Below, one piece after another: positions 1 through 5,583 of a stretch of DNA of 32,256 nucleotides. Below the pieces are notes generated by a model. It saw nothing but the letters and a program-made list of their open reading frames with translations, searched no databases and was not told where the DNA came from. The translations under genes and the position numbers were made by a program. Origin of the DNA: a virus; the IMG/VR virus record IMGVR_UViG_3300032240_001545, positions 1 to 32,256 of that record; one strand, given 5' to 3'. Numbering within the stretch: the first letter of the stretch is position 1; every line of letters starts with the position of its first letter.

Positions 1-70
1 GCACGCTACCGGCGGTCGGATTGAACGACTCCGGCAGGCCGCTTCGGTGCGGGGGCACCTCGGCGAACAT
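1..70 (-). CDS. 5' part of small coiled-coil early protein (duplicate copy, truncated by window edge)
   Basis: This is the first 70 bases of the 84-aa gene that is complete at 31949-32203, starting with the ATG complementary to 68-70. It appears here only because of the 123-base terminal repeat. In the closed circle there is a single copy. Its start overlaps the stop of the membrane peptide gene at 70-222 in a TGATG junction. Confidence 0.85.
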   Translation of the reverse strand, partial: MFAEVPPHRSGLPESFNPTAGSV

Positions 71-123
71 CAGAGAAACTCCTTACGGATAAAATCCCAA
101 ACCCACAGCAACACGCACATGGC
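1..123. repeat. terminal direct repeat, left copy (circle closure)
   Basis: These 123 bases are identical to 32134-32256 at the other end of the window. The repeat cuts through two coupled genes, and both are intact only if the ends are joined. The simplest reading is a circular assembly with an overlap of one k-mer length, giving a unique genome of 32133 bp. A true short terminal redundancy is possible but less likely, because the boundaries fall inside coding sequence. Confidence 0.95.
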
Positions 124-222
124 CAGCGCCAGGCCGTTAATTGCAAAACCAATGTAAAAAACCCAGCCAAGTATAAGCAGAGAGAGCTGTCCCAAATCTC
201 TCATCACTTCCCAAGCAATCAT
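70..222 (-). CDS. 50-aa membrane peptide, first clear gene of the early series
   Basis: A 50-codon frame begins MIAWEVMRDLGQ and ends WDFIRKEFL. Residues from about 13 to 42 are almost entirely hydrophobic, enough for one long or two short membrane segments, and the C-terminus is basic. The stop overlaps the next start (TGATG at 70-72), so translation is probably coupled to the coiled-coil gene downstream. Its own start overlaps an upstream TAA (TAATG), but I see no convincing gene upstream. The function is unknown; small inner-membrane peptides in early phage regions often affect superinfection or host envelope functions, but nothing here proves that. Because the genome is circular, the second half of this gene is seen again at 32203-32256. 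Confidence 0.65.
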   Translation of the reverse strand: MIAWEVMRDLGQLSLLILGWVFYIGFAINGLALAMCVLLWVWDFIRKEFL

Positions 223-505
223 TACTGCGCGCTCCACATACGAGCCACGGCGGGATTTGGATGGTACGCGGGTTCGGGTTCATACCCGCCGCGAATTAAA
301 AGCGAATGTTGTTGGTAGTGCTTTTTTTGAGGCTCATTTGTTACCGCCGTGTCTTTCTCTCGGCGTAAGTCTCTATAGCGATAAGTGTTGGCAGTGGAGG
401 GATTTGAACCCCCGATTCTATTTCCCTCTACGTTTTGATTGATTATGGTTGGAAGTGTCATGGTGATATCTTGCGTTAAACAGAGGAAATGTTACCCTTG
501 ATACC
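223..505. other. intergenic attachment region upstream of integrase
   Basis: This 283-base stretch separates the early series (leftward) from the integrase (rightward). It holds the tRNA-like attP core. Bases 433-505 are moderately AT-rich and probably carry integrase arm sites and the int promoter, but I cannot define either. A leftward early promoter should also lie here or further right, at the regulatory switch near 1.9 kb. A 79-codon open frame crosses the tRNA fragment, and I do not accept it as a gene. Confidence 0.5.
389..432 (-). other. attP: tRNA 3' fragment, probable attP core
   Basis: On the minus strand this region reads as the 3' end of a tRNA. It has a five-pair T stem (GGGGG with CCCTC) enclosing the loop TTCAAAT, then a seven-base acceptor strand CACTGCC and discriminator A, at 389-413. 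No 5' half (GGCAGTG acceptor, D arm, anticodon arm) lies upstream, so it is not a working tRNA gene. Integrative phages commonly carry such a 3' end to restore the host tRNA after recombination. It lies directly upstream of the integrase, the usual place for attP. The crossover boundaries cannot be fixed without the host sequence. The T-arm bases are certain; those at 414-432 may belong to the tRNA variable region or to the phage. Confidence 0.75.
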
Positions 506-1603
506 TTGGCTTATTCTTACATTAAAAAGGGAAGTCCTTGGTTCTTTATTCGCTCTAAAGATCCAGCGGGTAAGTGGCGCAGTAAAGCCACCCGCTACCG
601 AATCGACAACACGCTTCACCGCGCCAAGGCAACGGCCGAGGCGGCTCGAATCGGAGTAAACGAAAAGCGAGGAGATTGTGGCCACGAGTGGGTCAATGAT
701 TTGATCGAAAATCATCCCGTTTCCGCTCTGACAAAAATTTATTACAGGAATTGCTGGCGTCATCTGGCGAGATTTATTAGTGAGAAAAAAATAACCCTGC
801 AAGCGTTTTCTCCATCCGATTGTGAAATCTATTTGAAATGGCGCCAAAGCCTTCCCCGCACGTCGGGCCGTAAGGCTGGACGCAACCAAGCGTGTGCGGA
901 TTTGAAGCTGCTCAAATGGATTCACCGCCAAGGCCGACTGCTTGGGAAAATGGACTCCGTCGCCCTTCTGGATTACCGAATTAAAAGAAGCCCGATCGCA
1001 CGCATCAAACCTGTTTTTTCGGAGAATGAAGTTAAAATGGTAAGGAAGGCTCTGGCTGTGGAAGGCGTGCCCGAATGGATGCGAGTGAGCTTTGAGATCG
1101 CCCTGGCCACTGGCTGCCGCCTCCGCGAGACGCAGATCCCGCTCGACTGCGTGGACTTGAAAAATCGTGTGCTGACCTTCCCTACCCCCAAGGGCGGATC
1201 CGGCAAATCGTTCAGCATCCCCATCCCGGCCGCCATCGAACCTATGCTCGCCAGAATGAAAGCCGAGGGCCGCAAGATTACTTGCGAAGTCCCTCGCACG
1301 CGAGCCTCGCTTTGCTGGCGTCGCTTGCTGGATATATGCGGTCTTAAACGTCACTGCTTTCATTCCCTTCGGGTAACCCGTATAACTCGATTGCGCCTCT
1401 CGGGCTGCAGCCAATCTGTCGCGATGAGGCTCGTAAACCATAGCAGCTCACTGGTTCACGAACTTTACCAGCGGCACTGCGTAGACGATCTCCGCGATGC
1501 TGTGAACTTAGGCCAGTCTGCATCAGCCTCCACCGATCAAAATCAGACGGAATTACCTTTCCCGCGATCAGCGGAAATCCGGGCAGTGCCTGCATTTGCT
1601 TAA
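506..1603 (+). CDS. int: tyrosine integrase
   Basis: This is a site-specific tyrosine recombinase of 365 aa that joins attP to the host attB. The N-terminus (about 1-50, with the sequence IKKGSPWFFIRSK) matches the AP2-like arm-binding domain of phage integrases. Residues 58-150 form the SAM-like core-binding domain. The catalytic domain has the full set: R205 in TGCRLRE, a lysine in the TPKGGSGK hairpin, H286 and R289 in HSLR, H312 in VNHSS, and the nucleophile Y321 in HELYQRH. The only in-frame start I find is TTG at 506; no ATG or GTG lies upstream in frame, so translation may be weak. The last 30 residues (serine- and proline-rich) lie beyond the fold and overlap the excisionase-like gene on the other strand. 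Confidence 0.95.
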   Translation: MAYSYIKKGSPWFFIRSKDPAGKWRSKATRYRIDNTLHRAKATAEAARIGVNEKRGDCGHEWVNDLIENHPVSALTKIYYRNCWRHLARFISEKKITLQAFSPSDCEIYLKWRQSLPRTSGRKAGRNQACADLKLLKWIHRQGRLLGKMDSVALLDYRIKRSPIARIKPVFSENEVKMVRKALAVEGVPEWMRVSFEIALATGCRLRETQIPLDCVDLKNRVLTFPTPKGGSGKSFSIPIPAAIEPMLARMKAEGRKITCEVPRTRASLCWRRLLDICGLKRHCFHSLRVTRITRLRLSGCSQSVAMRLVNHSSSLVHELYQRHCVDDLRDAVNLGQSASASTDQNQTELPFPRSAEIRAVPAFA

Positions 1604-1709
1604 TCCGTACGTAGCCGAACCCGTAAGCAGCGCCTAGTTGGCGAAGAGAAAGAGCTTGGTTCTCCTGGCGGAGTTTCATGGCAGTATCGTTGAGGCGCCC
1701 CAAGCTCAT
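1344..1709 (-). CDS. xis: excisionase-like DNA-binding protein, antisense to int 3' end
   Basis: This 121-codon frame starts with ATG at 1709, just after the ribbon-helix-helix gene (stop at 1717). Residues 19-66 read as a small winged-helix of the excisionase/MerR type: SLRQLGAAYGFGYVRIKQM, then a PGFPL turn and KVIPSDFDRW. Excisionases bend attachment DNA and direct integrase toward excision. The gene runs convergently into int: its helix-turn-helix overlies the dispensable int tail, while its own C-terminal 55 residues (Arg- and Ser-rich, no recognisable fold) overlie the int catalytic codons. The product may therefore act mostly through its N-terminal half. The family call rests on reading the pattern, not on a search. 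Position beside int and divergence from a regulator support it. Confidence 0.6.
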   Translation of the reverse strand: MSLGRLNDTAMKLRQENQALSLRQLGAAYGFGYVRIKQMQALPGFPLIAGKVIPSDFDRWRLMQTGLSSQHRGDRLRSAAGKVREPVSCYGLRASSRQIGCSPRGAIELYGLPEGNESSDV

Positions 1710-1716
1710 GGCGTAT

Positions 1717-1878
1717 CTAGCTTGGCTCTCCCGATGCTCTTGCGAGCAGTTGGGTGACGAGTTGGGAAAGTGAAATCCGACGGGCTGCGGCCAGTTTCTG
1801 AGCTGCCTTTTTCAACGCCAGCGGCAAGACGATGTTCGTCTTTTCCGCTTTGTTACCATTGAGAGGACGGCGAGCCAT
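1717..1878 (-). CDS. 53-aa ribbon-helix-helix (Arc/CopG-like) regulator
   Basis: A 53-codon frame begins MARRPLNGNKAEK. It then shows a short alternating strand (TNIVLPL), an amphipathic helix (ALKKAAQKLAAAR), and a turn with a second helix (ISLSQLVTQLLARAS). This is the ribbon-helix-helix layout of Arc, Mnt and CopG repressors, which bind DNA as dimers through the beta ribbon. The ATG at 1876-1878 sits against a TACGC half-site. The gene is divergent from a second ribbon-helix-helix gene at 1986, with two palindromes between them. The excisionase-like gene follows 7 bases downstream. I infer that it is one half of the lysis-lysogeny switch; whether it is the repressor or the anti-repressor cannot be read from the sequence. 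Confidence 0.75.
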   Translation of the reverse strand: MARRPLNGNKAEKTNIVLPLALKKAAQKLAAARRISLSQLVTQLLARASGEPS

Positions 1879-1888
1879 ACGCCTTGAC

Positions 1889-1905
1889 TACGCATAGTCT
1901 GCGTA
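1889..1905. promoter_or_regulatory. palindrome, probable operator 1
   Basis: The sequence tacgcatagtctgcgta is a perfect inverted repeat of TACGCA around five bases. It is nested with another (GACTA at 1886-1890 and TAGTC at 1895-1899). It lies 11-27 bases upstream of the leftward regulator start. Another TACGC half-site at 1878-1882 touches that start. Binding here would block leftward transcription. Confidence 0.6.
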
Positions 1906-1955
1906 TTGTCCACAACTTTCTTTTAGGTTGTTAAAGTTTTTTTCAAACTTGCGGG

Positions 1956-1970
1956 GCGTATAAATTACGC
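1956..1970. promoter_or_regulatory. palindrome over a TATAAA box, probable operator 2
   Basis: The sequence gcgtataaattacgc is an inverted repeat of GCGTA around five bases, with the same half-site as operator 1. It encloses TATAAA (1959-1964), a good -10 element for the rightward 47-aa regulator that starts at 1986. I see no clear -35 at the correct distance. The arrangement suits autoregulation. Confidence 0.6.
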
Positions 1971-1985
1971 ATACAATGTTGCCCT

Positions 1986-2129
1986 ATGAAAAAGGTGAAA
2001 ACAAACCTTACGATTGACCCAAAGGTAAAACGCAACGGCGAACGGCTGGCCAAGAAGGGCGGATTAAGTCTTTCCGCATTTATCACGACTTTGCTGGTGA
2101 AAGAACTGGCCAACGAAAAGAAACGCTAG
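1986..2129 (+). CDS. 47-aa ribbon-helix-helix (Arc/CopG-like) regulator
   Basis: A 47-codon frame begins MKKVKTNLTIDPKVK, a ribbon strand with an alternating pattern. It continues as helix 1 (RNGERLAKKG), the turn GLSLS and helix 2 (AFITTLLVKELANEKK). This is a textbook ribbon-helix-helix protein, close in size to P22 Arc. It is transcribed away from the 53-aa paralogue-like gene. The two share the layout and the SLS turn, but little else. The start has no strong Shine-Dalgarno site and lies about 20 bases after the TATAAA box, so its mRNA leader must be very short. The stop overlaps the 3' end of the convergent HTH gene by 4 bases. With int, it is one of only two rightward genes, so it is the better candidate for the prophage-state repressor (inference). 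Confidence 0.75.
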   Translation: MKKVKTNLTIDPKVKRNGERLAKKGGLSLSAFITTLLVKELANEKKR

Positions 2130-2413
2130 GATTTGATTAGTTTGTAGTACGGCACTTTGCGGCAGTATTGGCCACGCGGGCCACGTGCTCCGACAGTTTT
2201 GGATACTTTAGCCACAGCAAAAGTTCGCCTTTCTGCTTTCTTCTTTTTGACCAGCTCCGTCAGCGTTCGATTGGCATGGCTTTTTGAATAGTTCCACATC
2301 TTTGCAATTTGAAGTGCCGACATCCAACCAGGCGGGATTTCCTCCACGCGTCGAGTTTTAATGTGCTCATTGAGCACCTCCGCCCAATCTTTTTCTAAAC
2401 TGGCAGCCGCCAT
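2126..2413 (-). CDS. HTH DNA-binding protein, last gene of the late series
   Basis: The product has 95 residues. I chose the ATG at 2413 (MAAASLEKDWAEV), which has GGAGG just upstream, over the in-frame ATG at 2449. It overlaps the phosphoesterase 3' end by 19 bases. Residues from about 29 to 65 (PPGWMSALQIAKMWNYSKSH, then NRTLTELVKKKKAERR) read as a helix-turn-helix with a basic follow-on. The C-terminus (RGQYCRKVPYYKLIKS) resembles the wing and tail of small phage HTH proteins. Being last in the series and convergent with the 47-aa regulator, it may be expressed late. The target is unknown. Confidence 0.6.
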   Translation of the reverse strand: MAAASLEKDWAEVLNEHIKTRRVEEIPPGWMSALQIAKMWNYSKSHANRTLTELVKKKKAERRTFAVAKVSKTVGARGPRGQYCRKVPYYKLIKS

Positions 2414-3144
2414 ACTCCTCCGATTGGGCTGACCACGTTCACCGTGCATCCGTCACCGCCATCCAGATATTCCCCATAGGCTATCCCGTGCGACCAGCGG
2501 GTCACAGACCGCATCCGTCTGGCATATCCCATAGAGGCTATATCGGCCAAGCATCCGATTGACCATCCTACTGGCGCACCGATGCAACGGCCAGCAGCCC
2601 GATCAATGCGATGAAGATGACCCATTACAACGGGCCGACGGAGACATTCTACGTGGTCTCTGACGGCTGCCTCCGAGTGCATAAAACCATGCCCGAACGC
2701 TGTCCCGCCTAGGTCATGCCAGCCTGTTTCGATGTCGTACGGGATAAATTTTGCCCGGAGGTCTTTTGCTAGGTTGTGGATCTCCGACAGCGCAGACGTG
2801 CAACAGTGCGCCACAATGGCCGACGGCGAGCGTTGTAATGCGGTGAGGCGGTGTTCATGGTTTCCCTCAAAGATGAACTGTGGAGCCAGTTCTCGAACAA
2901 AATTCAGCCCAGCGTCGAAGTCCTCTCTGATGCTGTTCCCACGCTCCGGGCTGTCAGGATCCCGGCGGGCGCTACCCATAAGGCACGACAAATCTACAAA
3001 ATCGCCAAGGTGGAGAGTCGTATCCCCTGGGCGGATCCACCTCCGCTTCATTTCCAGCGCAGCTTTGCAGGCTTCAGCGTTTGCCAGGTGTCCGTGGCTG
3101 CATGATACGGCCAGCCAGCGCTTCCATTTGCGGATTACTTTCAT
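2395..3144 (-). CDS. calcineurin-like metallophosphoesterase
   Basis: This is a 249-aa protein with the order of motifs of the calcineurin-like phosphoesterases: SCSHGH at 14-19, LGDFVD at 46-51, EGNHEHR at 93-99, then FGHGF and a final GHLHRID. These ligands hold two metal ions that hydrolyse phosphomono- or diesters. The first motif is normally DxH. Here a cysteine (C15) stands where the first Asp belongs, so the metal site may be altered. The substrate is unknown; phage relatives have been linked to nucleotide or nucleic-acid ends, but that is not shown here. It follows the MazG-like gene with a 4-base ATGA overlap, so the two may act together on nucleotides. Confidence 0.85.
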   Translation of the reverse strand: MKVIRKWKRWLAVSCSHGHLANAEACKAALEMKRRWIRPGDTTLHLGDFVDLSCLMGSARRDPDSPERGNSIREDFDAGLNFVRELAPQFIFEGNHEHRLTALQRSPSAIVAHCCTSALSEIHNLAKDLRAKFIPYDIETGWHDLGGTAFGHGFMHSEAAVRDHVECLRRPVVMGHLHRIDRAAGRCIGAPVGWSIGCLADIASMGYARRMRSVTRWSHGIAYGEYLDGGDGCTVNVVSPIGGVWRLPV

Positions 3145-3470
3145 TGTTTATCCTGAGCGGACGGGAATCCTTCCAACACGGCGAGGATCTGACGGCAGCT
3201 CTCCCGCGATTGAGCGGCCGCCACCGTCTCGTCAGACGCTCCACGTAACGCAAGATCGCCGATGACGGAGAGCTGCATTTTTAACGTATGGACGTAGGTG
3301 CAGAGATCCAAAATCTCGTCCCACGCATCCTTCCACACCGGCCGCCGCCACAACGCACCACCGTGCTGCTCTTGGCCAGCGCGGTACTTGGCAGAAACGT
3401 CCCGCACCAAATCGGCAAGGATCCCATTCAAATGCTTCTCATGCTCTGGACTCATCATCTGGAACTCCAC
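3141..3470 (-). CDS. conserved phage protein, possibly MazG/dATP-diphosphohydrolase-like
   Basis: A 109-aa protein begins MEFQMMSPEHEKHL. Its centre (KYRAGQEQHGGALW, then WKDAWDEILDLCTYVHTLKM) follows the pattern of small phage proteins with a G-x-x-x-HGG turn and an acidic E-x-x-D helix. Those are related to all-alpha NTP pyrophosphohydrolases. One E-x-x-D helix is visible, but I cannot find the second acidic helix that a full MazG fold needs, so the enzymatic call is weak. The 5' end overlaps the endolysin by 16 bases and the 3' end overlaps the phosphoesterase by 4. Confidence 0.5.
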   Translation of the reverse strand: MEFQMMSPEHEKHLNGILADLVRDVSAKYRAGQEQHGGALWRRPVWKDAWDEILDLCTYVHTLKMQLSVIGDLALRGASDETVAAAQSRESCRQILAVLEGFPSAQDKQ

Positions 3471-3979
3471 GGCCTGCCGCTGACTAGGTTTTTATTCTTC
3501 ACCGCAAATCCTTTGACCACTAAGGGTTCGGTTTTTTGTTCCACACCATCGCGGGGAATGTCACGCCAGGTGGCGTATTCAGCAGCTTGCAGATGGCCCG
3601 TTTCCCAAGAGATTGCGGCCAGCTCAAACGTCAGCCCAACGTGCTCGCCAAGCCGGAAAGCGGTTTCGTCGTCCCAATCGGCTGCGTATAGATCCGCATT
3701 TTTTGGAGCTGGCTTAATGGGCACCCAATCAAACGCCAGCCCGTAGTTGTGATACGATTGCCCCGGCTTGGCCTTGGTCACGATCCGGCCGCCACTCGTC
3801 CTGCCTTTAGCGTACAGCGCGGCCTGCTTCTCCATGGTTCGCCTTCCGCAGTAAATAAGCGGGGTGATCCTGCTGGCCACCATTTCATTCAGCCATCCTC
3901 TCACCCGCTTTTGAAAGCCGACGTCTAGCGTATCAATGGATTGCAAAGTCCTAGAGCTGGCTTCAGCAAGGCTCGTCAC
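3455..3979 (-). CDS. endolysin, M15-type L-Ala-D-Glu/D-Ala peptidase
   Basis: This 174-aa peptidoglycan peptidase has the M15/VanY zinc site: H77 and D84 in SYHNYGLAFDW, and H129 in SWETGHLQ. It cleaves the peptide side chains of the cell wall at the end of infection. The usual catalytic acid is Asp in DxxH. Here it is Glu126 (ExxH), a conservative change. There is no signal peptide, so export depends on the holin. The GTG start at 3979 overlaps the lipoprotein stop (GTGA), and the neighbouring membrane and lipoprotein genes confirm a lysis cassette. The C-terminal 35 residues (after PRDG) are basic and may bind the wall. Confidence 0.85.
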   Translation of the reverse strand: MTSLAEASSRTLQSIDTLDVGFQKRVRGWLNEMVASRITPLIYCGRRTMEKQAALYAKGRTSGGRIVTKAKPGQSYHNYGLAFDWVPIKPAPKNADLYAADWDDETAFRLGEHVGLTFELAAISWETGHLQAAEYATWRDIPRDGVEQKTEPLVVKGFAVKNKNLVSGRPWSSR

Positions 3980-4227
3980 TGATTCCTCGCTCGCTCTCTT
4001 TCAGTTTCCGCCAAGCTGTCAGAAAGCGCCTTGAGCGCCTGTGCATACAAATCTCTATAAGCCTGCGGGCAGGGTTTGTTTGTTCGTTCCGCTTTGTCCC
4101 AGGCATAGATGAAATAGCTGATGCTGTCCTGGCTGGGCGGCGGGCCGTCCTGCGTTTGCGATGTCGTGGCACAACTTGCCAATGCCAGACTAAGAATCAG
4201 TAGGAGGCCGATGCGTCCACCAGGCAT
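3976..4227 (-). CDS. lipoprotein, probable outer-membrane spanin (Rz1-like)
   Basis: An 83-aa protein has a type II signal peptide: MPGGRIGLLLILSLALASC with lipobox LASC and modified Cys19. The +2 residue is Ala, which in Gram-negative bacteria favours the outer membrane. The mature part starts with a Ser/Pro-rich stretch and ends in a charged helix. A good Shine-Dalgarno (AAAGGG, 7 bases before ATG) lies inside the upstream gene. Overlap with a TM-plus-charged-helix gene, next to an endolysin, is the classic Rz/Rz1 arrangement. Here, unusually, the lipoprotein overlaps the upstream gene by only 38 bases. Its length is closer to two-gene spanins than to lambda Rz1. Confidence 0.7.
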   Translation of the reverse strand: MPGGRIGLLLILSLALASCATTSQTQDGPPPSQDSISYFIYAWDKAERTNKPCPQAYRDLYAQALKALSDSLAETERERARNQ

Positions 4228-4360
4228 TGATGTCCCTTTGTCTTTTGCGGCGTTCTAACTCAATCGCCTCGAAGTTTCGTTGGAGTGGCGATTTGCGTTT
4301 CAGGATCCACAGCACAATCCCAAACAACCCGCCCAGCGCCGTTAAGATACCGGCGATCAT
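4190..4360 (-). CDS. membrane-anchored basic protein, possible inner-membrane spanin or holin
   Basis: A 56-codon frame begins MIAGILTALGGLFGIVLWIL, one hydrophobic segment, followed by a strongly charged helix (RNFEAIELERRKRQRDIN). It overlaps the lipoprotein gene by 38 bases. This topology, one N-terminal anchor with a periplasmic charged helix, matches a short i-spanin. However, 56 aa is small for Rz (usually about 100 or more), and a small holin-like role cannot be excluded. The stop is TAG at 4190-4192. The gene follows the 56-aa holin-like gene by 6 bases. Confidence 0.6.
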   Translation of the reverse strand: MIAGILTALGGLFGIVLWILKRKSPLQRNFEAIELERRKRQRDINAWWTHRPPTDS

Positions 4361-4366
4361 GGCCGA

Positions 4367-4537
4367 CTACTTTCTGGAAAATCGTGACAAAAACTCAACT
4401 ATGCGTCCGAGAGTCCGTTCCGGCTCATCTCCAGGGATGAACGCAGCCACGGCAGCAATCGCTCCAAGCAGAGCCGTAACTGCGCCAAGAGCGCCGAGCC
4501 AATCAATCTTTAATAGTGCGGGTATGAGTGTTTCCAT
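4367..4537 (-). CDS. small holin-like membrane protein
   Basis: The frame is 56 codons long. METLIPALLKIDWLG is followed by one Ala/Gly-rich membrane segment (ALGAVTALLGAIAAVAAF), then PGDEPERTLGRIVEFLSRFS, an amphipathic basic tail. Size, single Ala-rich segment and place in the lysis cassette fit a phage holin or pinholin-like protein. The start is uncertain: AAGGGG is only 2 bases from the ATG. No homology is claimed. Confidence 0.6.
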   Translation of the reverse strand: METLIPALLKIDWLGALGAVTALLGAIAAVAAFIPGDEPERTLGRIVEFLSRFSRK

Positions 4538-4552
4538 GCCCCTTGCGCTATG

Positions 4553-4813
4553 TCAAAGGCCGATCCGACGTTTAATTAGTTCCCACGCCATAGAGCAAAC
4601 TGCCCCGGCTACCAACGCGACTAGCCACAGGCGGGTTTTGATTGTGTGGGCATCCCGTTCCATTTGCGTGAGGCGGCCGTGATACTCTCCCAAGCTGGCT
4701 TGTGAGCGTTCCAGCATATCCATAATAACGCCCTGGCGGGTTTCGATTCTGGCGATGCTCTCACGGACAAGGCTCAATCGTTCCGCCAGTTCTGCCACTT
4801 GATCCGTGCTCAT
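4553..4813 (-). CDS. XhlA-like lysis-associated protein
   Basis: This 86-aa protein has a heptad-rich N-terminal coiled coil (from AELAERLSLVRESIARIETR to LTQMERDAHTIKTR). One C-terminal membrane segment follows (LWLVALVAGAVCSMAWELI) and then a basic tail. The coiled coil plus C-terminal anchor, with a T-x-x-W turn before the membrane, is the layout of the XhlA/haemolysin family found next to holins. It probably associates with the inner membrane and works with the holin. The start overlaps the preceding 46-aa gene by ATGA. Confidence 0.65.
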   Translation of the reverse strand: MSTDQVAELAERLSLVRESIARIETRQGVIMDMLERSQASLGEYHGRLTQMERDAHTIKTRLWLVALVAGAVCSMAWELIKRRIGL

Positions 4814-4950
4814 ACTTTTTCAGCGCCTTCCGCAATCCGCACCCACTCCACGCCGTCCTTATCTGTCCAGCGTTCGATGAACCCTTCGGCTTCTAGGTAG
4901 CGGAGCTGACTTTGAAGCTCACGCCATTCGGCTGAATCGAAGCAATCCAT
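4810..4950 (-). CDS. 46-aa acidic small protein
   Basis: The frame is 46 codons long, MDCFDSAEWRELQSQLRYLE... to RIAEGAEKV. It holds one helix and a two-strand turn (GFIERWTDKDGVEWVRIA), which together look like the last helix and wing of a winged-helix protein. The junctions are tight: the ATG comes immediately after the lipoprotein stop and the TGA overlaps the XhlA-like start (ATGA). The spacing on both sides argues for a real gene. The function is unknown. Confidence 0.6.
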   Translation of the reverse strand: MDCFDSAEWRELQSQLRYLEAEGFIERWTDKDGVEWVRIAEGAEKV

Positions 4951-5070
4951 TCACTTGGCCTTCCCCGCGTCCTCGGCCGCACTCATGTCGCTGTAACGTC
5001 CCAGGCCCGTGTTCTCAACCGGCCGTGGCGAACACGAGGAGAGCAAGATAGTGAGAAGGAGCAGTATCAT
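4951..5070 (-). CDS. 39-aa lipoprotein
   Basis: A 39-codon frame consists of a short type II signal peptide (MILLLLTILLSSC, lipobox LSSC with Cys13) and a 27-residue mature tail rich in Pro at its start. It lies just upstream of the lysis genes, with a GAAGAG ribosome site and a TAA-ATG junction with the tail gene. Such tiny lipoproteins are typical of Rz1-like spanins. Here it is distant from the TM gene at 4190 and would be the second lipoprotein of the region. It may alternatively be a superinfection-exclusion lipoprotein. Confidence 0.65.
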   Translation of the reverse strand: MILLLLTILLSSCSPRPVENTGLGRYSDMSAAEDAGKAK

Positions 5071-5580
5071 TTACTCTTCAACTATTCCCCAAGACGAAAG
5101 ACTATTAATTTCACTTTGTGTTATGTCGGCACCAGATGGAATAAATATAACAGAATAAACCTCATTTTGAAAAACTTGCCTAACAAATCCTGTTGATGTT
5201 GGGAATAGCGACCCGCTTGCTGATACTGGAAGTTCATACACAACATCAGTAATACCGCTTCCATCTGCGTCCGGAGCAGTTGGGCATTTCATTAGAGAAG
5301 TAACAAGAGTCAAACTACCCCAACTGCTTCCCTGACTTCCAATTTGCACAAAAAAACTACAAAAAGAATTTCTATTTATTTTAACTGCAGAATAACCACC
5401 GGACTCATAGTTGTGATAATATGTAAATAAATCGCCTGTGTTTATTATGGGAGAGGGATCCCATGTTGTTTGATTAAGCGTTGCATCAAATAATGTAATA
5501 TCTCCTGATTGATACCATTTTGCCTTAAAAATAGATTTTGGAGTAATTGCAGAACTACCTCCGCTAAAAAATCCTCCCAT
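5071..5580 (-). CDS. tail tip or fibre-associated protein, AT-rich
   Basis: A 169-aa protein begins MGGFFSGGSSAITPKS, a glycine/serine-rich start seen in phage tail-associated proteins. The rest is rich in Ser, Thr, Tyr and Phe in a beta-strand pattern (VYSVIFIPSGADIT). Its DNA is clearly more AT-rich than the neighbouring fibre genes, which suggests recent exchange, as is common for receptor-binding modules. It comes last in the tail block, where receptor-binding proteins or tail-fibre partners often lie. No family is recognised. Confidence 0.6.
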   Translation of the reverse strand: MGGFFSGGSSAITPKSIFKAKWYQSGDITLFDATLNQTTWDPSPIINTGDLFTYYHNYESGGYSAVKINRNSFCSFFVQIGSQGSSWGSLTLVTSLMKCPTAPDADGSGITDVVYELPVSASGSLFPTSTGFVRQVFQNEVYSVIFIPSGADITQSEINSLSSWGIVEE

Positions 5581-5583
5581 TTT

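Noticed and set aside
222-461. 79-codon leftward frame upstream of the membrane peptide, ending in a TAATG junction
   Set aside because: It translates the tRNA fragment (the GGSNPS string is the usual false translation of a T arm), has no Shine-Dalgarno at its only start and would be split by integration. The TAATG overlap is noted, but it is not enough.
476-1441. 321-codon frame on the minus strand opposite the integrase
   Set aside because: It is the antisense shadow of int; the integrase frame has all catalytic residues, and this frame has low-complexity composition with no recognisable motifs.
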